From positions 1 through 32,658 of the forward strand of contig DATJUF010000010.1 in NCBI GenBank assembly GCA_035502655.1: DNA of 32,658 nucleotides. The letters are read 5' to 3'. Numbering within the stretch: the first letter of the stretch is position 1; the number at the start of each line of letters is the position of its first letter. Positions 23,525 to 32,341 of the stretch are shown in pieces. The stretch comes from DATJUF01 sp035502655 (GTDB taxonomy: Bacteria > Desulfobacterota > Binatia > Binatales > Binataceae). A program made the translations under genes and the position numbers. The notes beneath the pieces were generated by a model that was not told the DNA's origin, made no database searches, and was given only the letters and a program-made list of their open reading frames with translations.

Positions 23525-24781
23525 ATGATGAACTTCAACCCACGCAACGGAACCGCCGCCACGCTGCAAACCGGAGTTTCCAAGTATGTCGTGCTGGCGC
23601 AGGCTCTTCTTCTAACGTTGACGATCGGCCGTGGGTTGGCGGTAGCCGCAATCAACGTGGCTAGCCTGGGCGCGGTAGGCAACGGCAGCGATGCCACGCA
23701 AGCAATCCAATCGGCGATCAATACCGCGAGTGTTAGCGGTGATACGGTTTATATACCAGCCGGCACTTATGGAATCAGCGAAACACTGACTATATCCAAC
23801 ACAATGGGAGTGAGGATCGTCGGCGACGGCATGCTGGCGACGATGTTGCAGCCAACTACCGCTATGGCAGGCCAGCCAGTTATCCGCTTCGTAGATGCGA
23901 TGCACTGCACCGTGGAAGCCCTCTCGATTCTCGGCAACACTAATGCACCGCCATCCGCTGGAATCGAATCCGATACGGCGACGGGCGGTGAGGCGACCCA
24001 TCTTACGGTGCGCGATGTTCATATCGGTTCGCTGAGTGACGCAAGCATAGCCGACGGTATTAGTTTTGTGGCAGGACCCAACGATGACGCTAACAATGAT
24101 ATGGGGTTTTTCGAGAACGTAATGATCTATAACTATACTCACGCCGGGTATTCGTTTGTTGGAGCGAATTCGCTGGTCCATACAATAATCGGCGGTATCG
24201 TCGGCTACGGGCCAATCGGCGTTTATACTGAGGGCGGTTCGTTCAAGATGACGGGCACACATTTCGACGGAGTGACGCAGGTTGATTTCGATTTTGAGAA
24301 CCTGGTGAATAGTTCGCTCACGGCTTATCAACACCCGATCGACATAGTGAACGTGTCCTCTGAAAGCGGCAGCGGCACGCTGCTGACGACAGGTACAGAT
24401 CCGATTTACATCAGCATGACGAACGTCGACGAGAAATTTGCTCCGAACAGCGACCCGGTAATCAACTTCCAGAGCAACGGCGTGCTCTATCTAAGTAATT
24501 CGCAGTTGTACATGCTGGGCAGCGGGGATTCGTTGAATTTCAATGGCGGCGCGAGCCAGGTAGTGTCACTGACTAATAACTTCTTCAATCTCAGCAGCAT
24601 GTCGGTGAGCGGGCATCTGCTTTCGAGCGGTAACTGCTGGCAGGGCAATCCAAGCGTGACTATAGCTAGTGGCGCTCTGGTCACTGAAAGCAACGATCTC
24701 TGTGGCAGCATCGCGGCTAGCAATTCTTCCGTCACCAGGAGTAAGAAAACGAACGCGACAGTAATTTCGGGCAGGAAATAG
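23525..24781 (+). CDS. Secreted right-handed beta-helix protein (Pectate_lyase_3-like)
   Basis: The protein begins with a signal peptide (positive NPRN/K region, then VLAQALLLTLTIGRGLAVA) and should be exported. The mature start INVASLGAVGNGSDATQAIQSAINTA is the hallmark of Pectate_lyase_3/GH28-like parallel beta-helix proteins, and repeated short strands rich in Asn, Ser and Gly continue to the end. Such proteins bind or cut polysaccharides. No catalytic residues could be assigned. ATG 23525 gives a normal signal peptide; ATG 23492 is an in-frame alternative, and neither has a good ribosome site. It is divergent from the Wzy-like gene, which suggests a polysaccharide link. Export could use the T2SS nearby, but that is inference. 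Confidence 0.75.
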   Translation: MMNFNPRNGTAATLQTGVSKYVVLAQALLLTLTIGRGLAVAAINVASLGAVGNGSDATQAIQSAINTASVSGDTVYIPAGTYGISETLTISNTMGVRIVGDGMLATMLQPTTAMAGQPVIRFVDAMHCTVEALSILGNTNAPPSAGIESDTATGGEATHLTVRDVHIGSLSDASIADGISFVAGPNDDANNDMGFFENVMIYNYTHAGYSFVGANSLVHTIIGGIVGYGPIGVYTEGGSFKMTGTHFDGVTQVDFDFENLVNSSLTAYQHPIDIVNVSSESGSGTLLTTGTDPIYISMTNVDEKFAPNSDPVINFQSNGVLYLSNSQLYMLGSGDSLNFNGGASQVVSLTNNFFNLSSMSVSGHLLSSGNCWQGNPSVTIASGALVTESNDLCGSIAASNSSVTRSKKTNATVISGRK

Positions 24782-24797
24782 CGGCTCTCGTCAGCCG
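24782..24797 (+). terminator. Short hairpin after the beta-helix gene
   Basis: CGGCT (24782-24786) pairs with AGCCG (24793-24797), loop of six, two bases after the stop codon. It is followed by an A/T-rich stretch but no T-run. It lies between convergent genes. Confidence 0.3.
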
Positions 24798-24865
24798 AAG
24801 TATAATATTGAAAACTGAATAACTACCGCGCGCCGATGCCGAATAAAGGCCGCTGCAAAGATGCC

Positions 24866-25870
24866 TTAAGCTCCGCCAAGGGCCTGCATCGTAGCAGTGA
24901 AGTCCTTCAGCGCAGTGCGGCCGGGACCGATAGGGAAGATCACCGGATGGTTCACGCCGGCTGCGCGAAAACTCTCGACAAACTTGCGTCCGGCGGCAGG
25001 CGGGCCGAAGGCGGCAAGCCGGTGCGCCGAAGCATCGCTGATAGCGTTCGCAGCGTCGTCGCGTTTGCCTTCCCGCCAGAGGCGGCGAACTTCGGCAAAC
25101 TCATGATCGAGGCCGTAGCGGGTGAACATTTTGTTATATTCTTCGACGAAGGCATACCCCGCCAGCTCGCGCTTGAAGCTTGCGAGCGCCGCGCCTTCAT
25201 CTTCCGTGATGCACATGCGCAGGTAGATGCCAATATCGATCTGATCGAGCGGCCGCTTGGCCTTGGCCGCACCAGCCTTGATTTCTTCGATCATCGGTGG
25301 AATCGCCTCAGGCGGCGAATAGTTGAGCAGGACGCCATCGGCGACTTCACCGGCCAGCCGGAGCATAGGGGGATTGAGCGCCGCCAGACAGATTTTGGGC
25401 GGCTTCTGGGTGATTCGGAAGTCGAGCCGGAAATCGCATTTGTAGATGCTGCCCTGGAACTTGCAACGGCCGCTGGCAAACAACTCGCGCATGATCGCGA
25501 CGCACTCGCGCATCGCCGTTACCGGCTTGCGGTATGCCGCGCCGTGCCAGCGTTCGACGATCACCGGACTCGAGACGCCCAGGCCCGCAACCGCGCGGCC
25601 CTGCGACATTTCGTTGAGCGTCAGAAAACTCATCGCCATCACGCCCGGTGTGCGGATTTGGATTGGAAGTACCCCGGTAGCAAGCTCAGCCGTTGAAGTC
25701 GTACGCGCAATCGCAGCGAGCGTAAGGAAAGCGTCGGGGCCGGTGACCTCGGCGCGCCAAATCGAGGAATAACCACGTTCTTCAGCCTCACGCGCCAGCC
25801 GAGGCGTATCCTCGAACGCGGTCCCAGCAATCGCCATATGAAGTCCCAGCCGTCGTTCCGCCTGCGCCAT
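24866..25870 (-). CDS. LLM-class, probably F420-dependent oxidoreductase
   Basis: A 334-residue TIM-barrel protein of the luciferase-like monooxygenase family. It has the N-terminal LGLHMAIAG strand, EAEERGYSSIWRAEV, and the mid-protein SFLTLNEMSQGRAVAGLGVSSPVIVERWHG segment that lines the cofactor pocket. F420-binding members (mycobacterial Mer/Adf/TIGR-type relatives) share this pattern; FMN use cannot be excluded. The reaction is unknown. GGAG precedes ATG 25870 at a proper distance. It lies downstream of gspN on the same strand with a 132-base gap, so it may be a separate transcript. No F420 biosynthesis gene is in the window. Confidence 0.9.
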   Translation of the reverse strand: MAQAERRLGLHMAIAGTAFEDTPRLAREAEERGYSSIWRAEVTGPDAFLTLAAIARTTSTAELATGVLPIQIRTPGVMAMSFLTLNEMSQGRAVAGLGVSSPVIVERWHGAAYRKPVTAMRECVAIMRELFASGRCKFQGSIYKCDFRLDFRITQKPPKICLAALNPPMLRLAGEVADGVLLNYSPPEAIPPMIEEIKAGAAKAKRPLDQIDIGIYLRMCITEDEGAALASFKRELAGYAFVEEYNKMFTRYGLDHEFAEVRRLWREGKRDDAANAISDASAHRLAAFGPPAAGRKFVESFRAAGVNHPVIFPIGPGRTALKDFTATMQALGGA

Positions 25871-26002
25871 CGAAAAACTCCATCAAGTTAAGCAGTAAGG
25901 CGCGATTGTCGCCTGATTTGGCCGCCGCCGCAAGGTCGCCGGGAGGACCAGACCGCCGCTAATGGTGGCGATATAGCGCTCGTCGCAAGGAACTATCAGC
26001 CC

Positions 26003-26857
26003 CTAGCTGAGGTTGGGCGCGAGCAGCGGACCGCTCAGGATATACGGCGCCGAGGGATCTTGCCGATGCGGCAGGATGTTTAGGAAAAAGCCCAAATGCT
26101 GCCGGCCAGCAGGTGTTGGAACCAAGGTAAACTGCAGGTCGATAACGCTATCAGCCAGCGTCGCTCCGAGCTGAATCGAGCCTTGCGCCTCGATATCGGC
26201 ATCACCGCCCTCAGCATGGATATGCTCAAGTGCCAGCGTTCCGTGGTTAAGCTGCAATTCACCGGTCACTTTGCCCAGTTCAACCGGTGGAAAGCCGATG
26301 CCGTTGATTACGGTTACGACCACCTGGCGCGCATCCAGTGTCATTTGGCCGCTGTCGTCAGGCAGGTCAGGTGAAGCGATACGGGCGGTGCCCACCGCCG
26401 AAACACGGCCATCGACGATCGCGCCGAGCGAGCGCAGCGGGACGCACTGGGCCGGGTTGATCGAATCCAGATGAAAATCGAGATCGACGACGCCTCTGCG
26501 CTGCCACAGAGTCGTCTTGACTAGGCCATCGTAAAGGCTGGCGCGCAGACTTAGGCCCGGACGCCCGAACAACAAGGCTGCCAGCGTCGGCGTCAACGTT
26601 ACTTCGGGACTTCGCAGCAATGGATCTGGCGAATTTGCGCCGGCCGGCGTCAGGCTGACGTTGATGAGTTCCACTCCAATCGGAGGGCGGATTTGCTGGC
26701 GATCATAGGTGAGTTTCAGCTTATAAGGCGCGAGCATCGAAGAAATGGTAGCGCTGTAAGGGAAACTCGCGATCAGGAAAATGACAAAGACGATCGCGCC
26801 GACGGCAAGGTACGCCAGTACATGGCGCCTCCGCGGCCGCCCAAAGCGGCGGTTCAT
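26003..26857 (-). CDS. gspN: Type II secretion protein GspN
   Basis: A 284-residue bitopic inner-membrane protein: basic N-terminus, one helix at about 14-32, then a large periplasmic domain of repeated beta-strands (GELQLNHGTLALEHIHAEGGDADIEAQGSIQLG). This arrangement matches GspN, an accessory part of type II secretion present in several proteobacterial and deltaproteobacterial systems. Its ATG overlaps the stop of gspM (TGATG), which shows translational coupling. It is the last gene of the cluster. Confidence 0.85.
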   Translation of the reverse strand: MNRRFGRPRRRHVLAYLAVGAIVFVIFLIASFPYSATISSMLAPYKLKLTYDRQQIRPPIGVELINVSLTPAGANSPDPLLRSPEVTLTPTLAALLFGRPGLSLRASLYDGLVKTTLWQRRGVVDLDFHLDSINPAQCVPLRSLGAIVDGRVSAVGTARIASPDLPDDSGQMTLDARQVVVTVINGIGFPPVELGKVTGELQLNHGTLALEHIHAEGGDADIEAQGSIQLGATLADSVIDLQFTLVPTPAGRQHLGFFLNILPHRQDPSAPYILSGPLLAPNLS

Positions 26858-27549
26858 CAGCTACGGCCGAGCGCGATGCAAGTTATATCAACATCGTAGG
26901 AATAAGGATCCTGCGCTCGTTGGCGGATGTGCAGGTTGGCAACCGTCACTGGGACTGGCAGCGACTGGACGCCGTAAAGCGTGTCGACAATTTGCGGCAG
27001 GCTCAGTTCGGTGAGCTTCAAGTCAACGACATGCTGTTGGAAGCCGCCGGGCAGCGGACGGTCAGAGGGCGTAATCGAGCCTATCTTGGCGCGTCCTACA
27101 GTATGATCGAGAGTTTGCTCGATCACGGAAAAAAGCGAGAAGTCCTTATCCGCCACGGTTCCCTTGGCGGCCTTGCCGAGTTCGGCGCCTACGCGATTGT
27201 AGGTGCGCATAAGGCTCCTGACCTGGATCAATTCACGCTGGCGGGCTTCCACGCGATCCTGCAGGCCCTCGCTTACACCTATGATCGGCAGATAGATCAT
27301 ATTGTAGAGAATTGCTACTGCCCCGATAGCGGCCGCTAGTTTGAGCAGGAGGCGTTCCCGCGGCTCGCGTTTTTGATACCAGGCCTCGCCCGTGCGATAG
27401 GCCGGGGTCAGTCTTTGGATAATCGGGCTGAACAGGCGGCTGATCGCGGCTGCCACGGCCTGCATCGCCCTGGAGGAGGCAATCGCTGTGATTAGCGCCG
27501 CGATTGCGCCGCCAATTCGTTCAACCGACTCTCTCAGCTGTTCAAGCAT
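26857..27549 (-). CDS. gspM: Type II secretion inner-membrane protein GspM
   Basis: A 230-residue protein with one helix at about 68-90 and a periplasmic alpha/beta (ferredoxin-like) domain ending in LTELSLPQIVDTLYGVQSLP...ITCIALG. GspM partners GspL in the assembly platform. The cytoplasmic part before the helix is about 65 residues, longer than in classic GspM, and includes an amphipathic stretch. One base separates it from gspL upstream and it overlaps gspN downstream. Confidence 0.88.
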   Translation of the reverse strand: MLEQLRESVERIGGAIAALITAIASSRAMQAVAAAISRLFSPIIQRLTPAYRTGEAWYQKREPRERLLLKLAAAIGAVAILYNMIYLPIIGVSEGLQDRVEARQRELIQVRSLMRTYNRVGAELGKAAKGTVADKDFSLFSVIEQTLDHTVGRAKIGSITPSDRPLPGGFQQHVVDLKLTELSLPQIVDTLYGVQSLPVPVTVANLHIRQRAQDPYSYDVDITCIALGRS

Positions 27550-27550
27550 G

Positions 27551-29011
27551 TCAGTTCATCCCCAACAATGTGTCCCGGGGTGCTGTACTTATAGTGAAAT
27601 CGATCTTGCCTTCGCTTGATGACGCGGCGGCATGGTCAACCTTGATATCCTCGAATTGCGGACTGCGTTCCAGCGCTTTTTTCACCTGGTCGACCGCCCC
27701 ATAGGAATCTGCAGTCCCCTGGATCTTTATGCCGCTATCGTCGATCTGCATATCGTAGACTTGCATCGGGACGCCCGGCGGTATGGTCTGTGACAGCGCT
27801 AACAGTAAATCCAGGGGCGAGCCGTGGCCAAGATTGCCGCCCATGAGCCGCAGGTTTTTGCGCATCTCCTTTAATTTCGCATCCAATTCAGGCTTTGCGA
27901 GCGTGGGGTCAGTCTTCGTGAGCGCCGGGGCTACGGTGGCTGATATTTCCCGGTTCAATAATTCAAGTTCGCGCGCGCCGACGGCGATACCAAGAAAGAA
28001 ATGGATTAGCGCGAAGCCCACCGCGATACTCCCAAGTATCAGCGGGACGCGGTATGGCGTAACTCCAGAGTGGCCCCGATAACTGAATTCACCCTGGCGG
28101 AAATTCAGCAATTCAAGCGGCTTGCCTGGCGCCTCCCCGAGCAGCATCGCGAGGCATGCGTTGAAGCGCGCTGGTTCATTCTTACCACCCGCGATCAGCG
28201 ACGAGCAGTCGAGATCGTTGATCCGATTGACCAACGTCGTGAGCGCTTCCCCGATTTGCTTTCGCACCTCGGCCACACCGGCTGCAGGCCCGGCCAGAAT
28301 CAATTCAGGCAACTGGCCCTCTGATCCATGTGCAAGCAGCGTTTGCCGCAGGGTGCCCAGGATAGCGCTTGCGGCGCCCTGCTCGAGCGTGACGTGATTG
28401 TTCCGCAAATCAAGGCCCTGACTCACGGTACGCAATGCACGCGGCATCCCTTCAGCATCAATCAGGACCATCGATGATGACCCTTGATCCATGTCCAGAA
28501 CCACGTGCGGTACGGCGCTGCCATTGCGCGAGCGGGTGAGAATGCCAGCCAGCGCGAACGGCCCCAGCGTGACGATTTTCGGATCGAGCCCGGCGCGGCT
28601 GAGCAGTTCGAGATGGTGTTCCAGATCGGCTTTGCGCGCCAGCGCGGCGAGCACCAGGGTTTTGTCGTTTTCGCGTCCGACACGGTTGAAAGCCACCGCC
28701 GCGTCGTCGATCGCAAATGGCATATGCTCCTCGAGCGCGAACGGTACGACCTGATTCAGCCGGCGCTTGTCGGTGAACGGCAGCTCAAGCAGGCGCTTGG
28801 CGACAAATTCCCCGGGCAGTGCAGAGATCAAAACGCTGGGCTGGCCCGTTTTTGCGAGCAAGCGTGCCAGTGCGCCGCTTAAATCCGCTTCATCGTCGGC
28901 ACGCTCCTGCTCAAATACGCCGATCAGCTCGAACGAATTCCAGCTTCGGTCAGCTACTGCCGCCCGCACATATTCGCCGGCCAATTCCAGCGCAACCACT
29001 CGCTGAGCCAT
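27551..29011 (-). CDS. gspL: Type II secretion protein GspL
   Basis: GspL links the secretion ATPase GspE to the membrane platform. The cytoplasmic actin-like domain spans about 1-315 (ALPGEFVAKRLLELPFTDKRRLNQVVPFALEEHMPF; VVLDMDQGSSSMVLID as the phosphate-loop-like part), then one helix at about 322-345 and a periplasmic ferredoxin-like domain (about 400-486). It resembles the fusion of PilM- and PilN-like parts known for GspL. Length 486 residues is a little above usual. It lies between gspK and gspM with short gaps. Confidence 0.92.
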   Translation of the reverse strand: MAQRVVALELAGEYVRAAVADRSWNSFELIGVFEQERADDEADLSGALARLLAKTGQPSVLISALPGEFVAKRLLELPFTDKRRLNQVVPFALEEHMPFAIDDAAVAFNRVGRENDKTLVLAALARKADLEHHLELLSRAGLDPKIVTLGPFALAGILTRSRNGSAVPHVVLDMDQGSSSMVLIDAEGMPRALRTVSQGLDLRNNHVTLEQGAASAILGTLRQTLLAHGSEGQLPELILAGPAAGVAEVRKQIGEALTTLVNRINDLDCSSLIAGGKNEPARFNACLAMLLGEAPGKPLELLNFRQGEFSYRGHSGVTPYRVPLILGSIAVGFALIHFFLGIAVGARELELLNREISATVAPALTKTDPTLAKPELDAKLKEMRKNLRLMGGNLGHGSPLDLLLALSQTIPPGVPMQVYDMQIDDSGIKIQGTADSYGAVDQVKKALERSPQFEDIKVDHAAASSSEGKIDFTISTAPRDTLLGMN

Positions 29012-29028
29012 CAGGTTTTTGTCCTTCC

Positions 29029-29979
29029 TTAGTCCTCGTGCCAGGCAGTCAGTGACGCCGATCCATTGGAGTCGCGCTGGAAGGTTGCATAGATTCTGTG
29101 CCGCGCTCCGGCAAAATCGCCTTGGCCGATAATCGTAAAATAGCTGCTACGGGTCGTGAGCTGGCCTGAGATATCCGTGATGAACTGGCCTACGCCCGGC
29201 AGGTTACCTAGATCCGTGATATTAGTGAATGGGCGGATCATCCGGATTGAGACAATTTCCTTGACTAGCTGTGGATTATCAGCGAACTCCGGGGTTAGAG
29301 CCGCAATCAGTTCTGGCGAAGCGGTATTGATGTTGATTCCGCTTTCCTGCGAGACGGTGAGATAATTGGTCAATGTCAAGAAAGTTGCATCGTCCATTCC
29401 CTTCAATGCGCGCATATCACCAATGGTCGGCATAGGCCCGTTACGCGGCTCGTACGGCGGCTTAAGCGTTAGATAATAGGATTCTTCGGCGCCGCCTGGC
29501 GATTCGATGCTGTCAGGATCGAGCCAGTCTTCCAATTCCGGAACAACATTTTCTGAGATTCCCAGCAATTCGAGCAGGCGCCCAAGAATCTGTTCCTTAT
29601 CGCTATTTACATTATGTGTCTGGGGATCGATAAGACCGTTAACATTAAGTTTGCGCGCCTCATCGACGATCGTCACGCCTACTGTTCCGCCACCGAGCGG
29701 GATCGGCGGAATTGGTTGCGCCCAGGCTTCGGTCAAGGCGTCGTATGGCATCGGACTGGCGGCATCGTGAAACGAATCCTGCTCGAGCAGCGCGAGCCCA
29801 ATGCCAATCCCCGAACGGGCCAGATATGAGGCCTTGAGCTCATCGGCCTGGTTCTGCGCCGCGCGGTAACCGAGGGTCACCGTGGTGGCGAAATCTACGA
29901 CCAGCAAAGTCATCAACGCGACTGCAAGCATCGTCGCGAGGAGCGCGATCCCGCGCTCAGAGCGGCGGCAGCTCACCAT
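29029..29979 (-). CDS. gspK: Type II secretion minor pseudopilin GspK
   Basis: A 316-residue pseudopilin with the prepilin cleavage site after Gly10 (ERG/IALLATM) and a hydrophobic N-terminal helix. As expected for GspK there is no Glu at +5, marking the tip subunit. The large globular domain includes DEARKLNVNGL, EDWLDPD and a helix-hairpin-helix-like NINTASPELIAAL...NPQLVKEIVSIR region typical of the family. GspK caps the pseudopilus together with GspI and GspJ. Its start overlaps gspJ by 7 bases. Confidence 0.93.
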   Translation of the reverse strand: MVSCRRSERGIALLATMLAVALMTLLVVDFATTVTLGYRAAQNQADELKASYLARSGIGIGLALLEQDSFHDAASPMPYDALTEAWAQPIPPIPLGGGTVGVTIVDEARKLNVNGLIDPQTHNVNSDKEQILGRLLELLGISENVVPELEDWLDPDSIESPGGAEESYYLTLKPPYEPRNGPMPTIGDMRALKGMDDATFLTLTNYLTVSQESGININTASPELIAALTPEFADNPQLVKEIVSIRMIRPFTNITDLGNLPGVGQFITDISGQLTTRSSYFTIIGQGDFAGARHRIYATFQRDSNGSASLTAWHED

Positions 29980-30659
29980 TGCTGGAAGGCCATAGGAAGC
30001 ATCACGACCGTTGACAAGGTGAGCGGCTGGCCGGTCGGCGCCCCCATCACTAACTCGATTGCGACTTCCTGAGGCAGGGCCTGGCCGGGCGCCATATTCT
30101 CGGAATCCCAGCTTTCAGTCCAGCGGGTGCCGTCGTAGTAGCGCAAATGGAGCGAGATGACATTATTCGCCACCAGCGTCGGCGGATCGTTGAAACTGGA
30201 GGGCGGCGAATCAAGCAAGGCGCTGTATTGCCGCCGCATCAGCAGATTCCAGCCCTCATGATCAGGGTTCGGAGCGCTGGTATATTCGACAATTTCTTCG
30301 GGGCCGAAATCTTCAATCGCGCGCCGATGACCCGGGTCGAGGGTCGATACTAACAACGTATCCATCGGCACGAAATGCTCCATGCGCGCGCGTCCCGCCA
30401 GCATCGTTTTGCTCGCGGTAAAGGGCGTCTGTACGGCGCCGCGCAATTCGTCACTCATGTGCAGCATGATCGTGCGCGAAGCCTGCACTACAGCCATGAC
30501 GTTCTCGCCATGCACCTTGCTGGCGGCAACGGTATGAAAGGATTGGGCCAGCATCAGCAGGACGATTCCGAGCACCACCACTGCGATCATGATTTCGATC
30601 AGCGTGAAGCCGGAGGCGGCGGAGCGCGGTAGAAAGGTCTGTCGAAGTCGGGTGCGCAT
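29973..30659 (-). CDS. gspJ: Type II secretion minor pseudopilin GspJ
   Basis: A 228-residue pseudopilin. Leader of 17 residues ending SAASG, then FTLIEIMIAVVVLGIVLLM with the conserved Glu at +5 (residue 22). The remaining beta-rich domain fits the GspJ size, and the tandem place after gspI and before gspK fixes its identity. It forms the tip complex with GspI and GspK. It starts 6 bases after gspI. Confidence 0.9.
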   Translation of the reverse strand: MRTRLRQTFLPRSAASGFTLIEIMIAVVVLGIVLLMLAQSFHTVAASKVHGENVMAVVQASRTIMLHMSDELRGAVQTPFTASKTMLAGRARMEHFVPMDTLLVSTLDPGHRRAIEDFGPEEIVEYTSAPNPDHEGWNLLMRRQYSALLDSPPSSFNDPPTLVANNVISLHLRYYDGTRWTESWDSENMAPGQALPQEVAIELVMGAPTGQPLTLSTVVMLPMAFQQW

Positions 30660-30665
30660 CAGTCG

Positions 30666-31178
30666 TCACGGACCGTTCTGCCCGTTCGCTGCCGAGGGAG
30701 GCGGATTGGGGGAGGGATTATGCATGATTTCGTCCAGCTCGAAGGTGCGCGTACCGCCATAGAAGACGCGCACAGTCACCGTGCGCACATCCTGAAGGCC
30801 GAGAGTAGGCACGACCTCGCGCTGCCAGCGATAGCCGGGGTATTTGCCCGGGTAGTCCCTTTGAAAATCACCGCTGCTGCTGCCGATATCGGGATAGCGC
30901 TCGGTTTCCGCCTGGGCCATCAACGCTTGCGCGAGCACGCTCGCGCGGCTCATCTCCTGTGCAGCTATGACGCTGTGAAGGTTGCGATTGTGCAGCGTGA
31001 GCAGGGCGAGCATAGCGATCCCAATAAACGCGACGGCGATCATCACTTCCAGCAGGGTGAAAGCGCGGGCCATCTGGCGAGCGCTTGCTGGCAACGCAGA
31101 TGCACCGTCAGCAGCCTTTCCCAGGCCGCTGGCAGCGTTTCCCCAACGGTATTGCGCCCGTTCCCCCGGCTGCTTCAT
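30666..31178 (-). CDS. gspI: Type II secretion minor pseudopilin GspI
   Basis: A 170-residue pseudopilin with FTLLEVMIAVAFIGIAMLALL from residue 40. Its ATG overlaps the gspH stop (ATGA), indicating coupling, but this gives an unusually long 39-residue leader; the in-frame ATG at 31073 would give only four residues (MARA). The residue before the cut is Ala, not the usual Gly. Both points are odd and may matter for processing by the prepilin peptidase. The globular part carries AQEMSRASVLAQALMAQAETE, typical of GspI. The C-terminus is Pro/Asn-rich. Confidence 0.88.
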   Translation of the reverse strand: MKQPGERAQYRWGNAASGLGKAADGASALPASARQMARAFTLLEVMIAVAFIGIAMLALLTLHNRNLHSVIAAQEMSRASVLAQALMAQAETERYPDIGSSSGDFQRDYPGKYPGYRWQREVVPTLGLQDVRTVTVRVFYGGTRTFELDEIMHNPSPNPPPSAANGQNGP

Positions 31179-31747
31179 TCCGACATGCCCAGTGCTGCGG
31201 TCGTGCGAATGTCACCGCTGGTGATCGTGACATGCCCGCTGTCGGGCTCGATACCAATGGTGAAGACTTCACCGCGATCGTCAACCAGATGGATCACCGT
31301 GGCGTCGACATAGCCGTCCGGATAGAACTGGGTCACGGCGATTCCCCGGGTGACAACGCCTACGCCCTCGACCCATACGTCGCGCAGACGGATACCTGGC
31401 GGGAGGGTTACGACCTCGCCGGCCGGGCCATGCTCGGCGACGTACTTGGGCATTGCTGCGAAGGGATCGAGCCGCGTCACGAAGTAGCGGTTATTGTCCA
31501 GATCGAACGACAACCGAAGCATCACCTTTTGGGCCGCCGCCTCCTCATAGAGATAATTGGCGCGGCTCGCCAGCCGCCGGACTTCGCTGCGCAGTTCCGA
31601 ACCCCTAAGCCCGCTGATATAGGGCAGGGCAATCATCATGATCAGCCCCATGATGAACATCACCACTGCGAGCTCGATCAGGGTAAAGCCGGAATTCATT
31701 CGGCCGCTCAGCGATCTGCGTTTCGGGCTGATTACTGAAAGCCGCAC
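31175..31747 (-). CDS. gspH: Type II secretion minor pseudopilin GspH
   Basis: A 190-residue pseudopilin: leader to Gly20, then FTLIELAVVMFIMGLIMMIALP with Glu at +5, followed by SELRSEVRRLASRANYLYEEAAAQKV, the alpha-helix typical of GspH, and a beta domain. A second in-frame ATG at residue 17 would give a three-residue leader (MNS) before Gly, so the upstream start is more likely. It follows gspG with an 81-base gap and overlaps gspI by four bases. Confidence 0.9.
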   Translation of the reverse strand: MRLSVISPKRRSLSGRMNSGFTLIELAVVMFIMGLIMMIALPYISGLRGSELRSEVRRLASRANYLYEEAAAQKVMLRLSFDLDNNRYFVTRLDPFAAMPKYVAEHGPAGEVVTLPPGIRLRDVWVEGVGVVTRGIAVTQFYPDGYVDATVIHLVDDRGEVFTIGIEPDSGHVTITSGDIRTTAALGMSE

Positions 31748-31828
31748 AGCTCATACTCCAAGCCGCTGGGCATATGTCGCCGGCATCTTTTGCAAGGATA
31801 TTTGACTTAAGATCGGCAATCGGCATGT

Positions 31829-32341
31829 TCACTGCGCAGCCTGAGATCCGCCTGCGCTATTATCGTTGTCCTCATCAGGGGAGGCATTGTTGCTGCTGCC
31901 ATCAATAGGAGCGTTCTTGCCGGTGCCACCATCGACCCCGGAGGGGCCGTACGATTTGAGGATGTAGCTGTTGCCGTCGCTCTGATAAACGTAAGGATTA
32001 TTCCACGGATCATTGGGAATTTTTTCGATATAGCCGCCGTCGGGATAATCCACCGGAACCTTGCCGGTGCTGGGAGCACTGACCAGCGCCTGCAATCCCT
32101 GATCGGTTGTCGGGTACGAGCCGTTATCAAGGTAATAGCGGTCGAGCGCAGTCTTAAAACCCGAGATATCCGCTTCGGCCTTGATGCGCTTGGCCTTGTC
32201 GGTGGCACCTCTCAGATTTTGCACGACGATAGTGGCGAGCAACCCAATAATCAGGATGACCACCATCAATTCGATCAGAGTGAAGCCGCTCTCAGAACGG
32301 CGCAACCGCTCGGCTATCGATTGTTTACCTAAGGATTTCAT
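31829..32341 (-). CDS. gspG: Type II secretion major pseudopilin GspG
   Basis: GspG is the main subunit of the pseudopilus. Leader to Gly19, then FTLIELMVVILIIGLLATIVV with Glu at +5. The conserved globular block ALDRYYLDNGSYPTTDQGLQALV, DYPDGGYIEKIPNDPWNNPYVY is present, including the acidic/Asn loop region that binds calcium in this family (about residues 128-150). Compared with the usual 140-150 residues there is an extra acidic, Asn/Ser-rich C-terminal tail of about 25 residues. Its ATG overlaps the gspF stop (ATGA). Confidence 0.95.
   Translation of the reverse strand: MKSLGKQSIAERLRRSESGFTLIELMVVILIIGLLATIVVQNLRGATDKAKRIKAEADISGFKTALDRYYLDNGSYPTTDQGLQALVSAPSTGKVPVDYPDGGYIEKIPNDPWNNPYVYQSDGNSYILKSYGPSGVDGGTGKNAPIDGSSNNASPDEDNDNSAGGSQAAQ

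Noticed and set aside
23482..23661. Alternative start ATG 23482 with good GAGG for the beta-helix gene
   Set aside because: It is in a different frame that stops after about 60 codons; using it would need a frameshift for which I see no other sign.
30720..31738. Plus-strand frames of about 200 codons opposite gspI and gspH
   Set aside because: They overlap well-supported pseudopilin genes and have no domain-like sequence.
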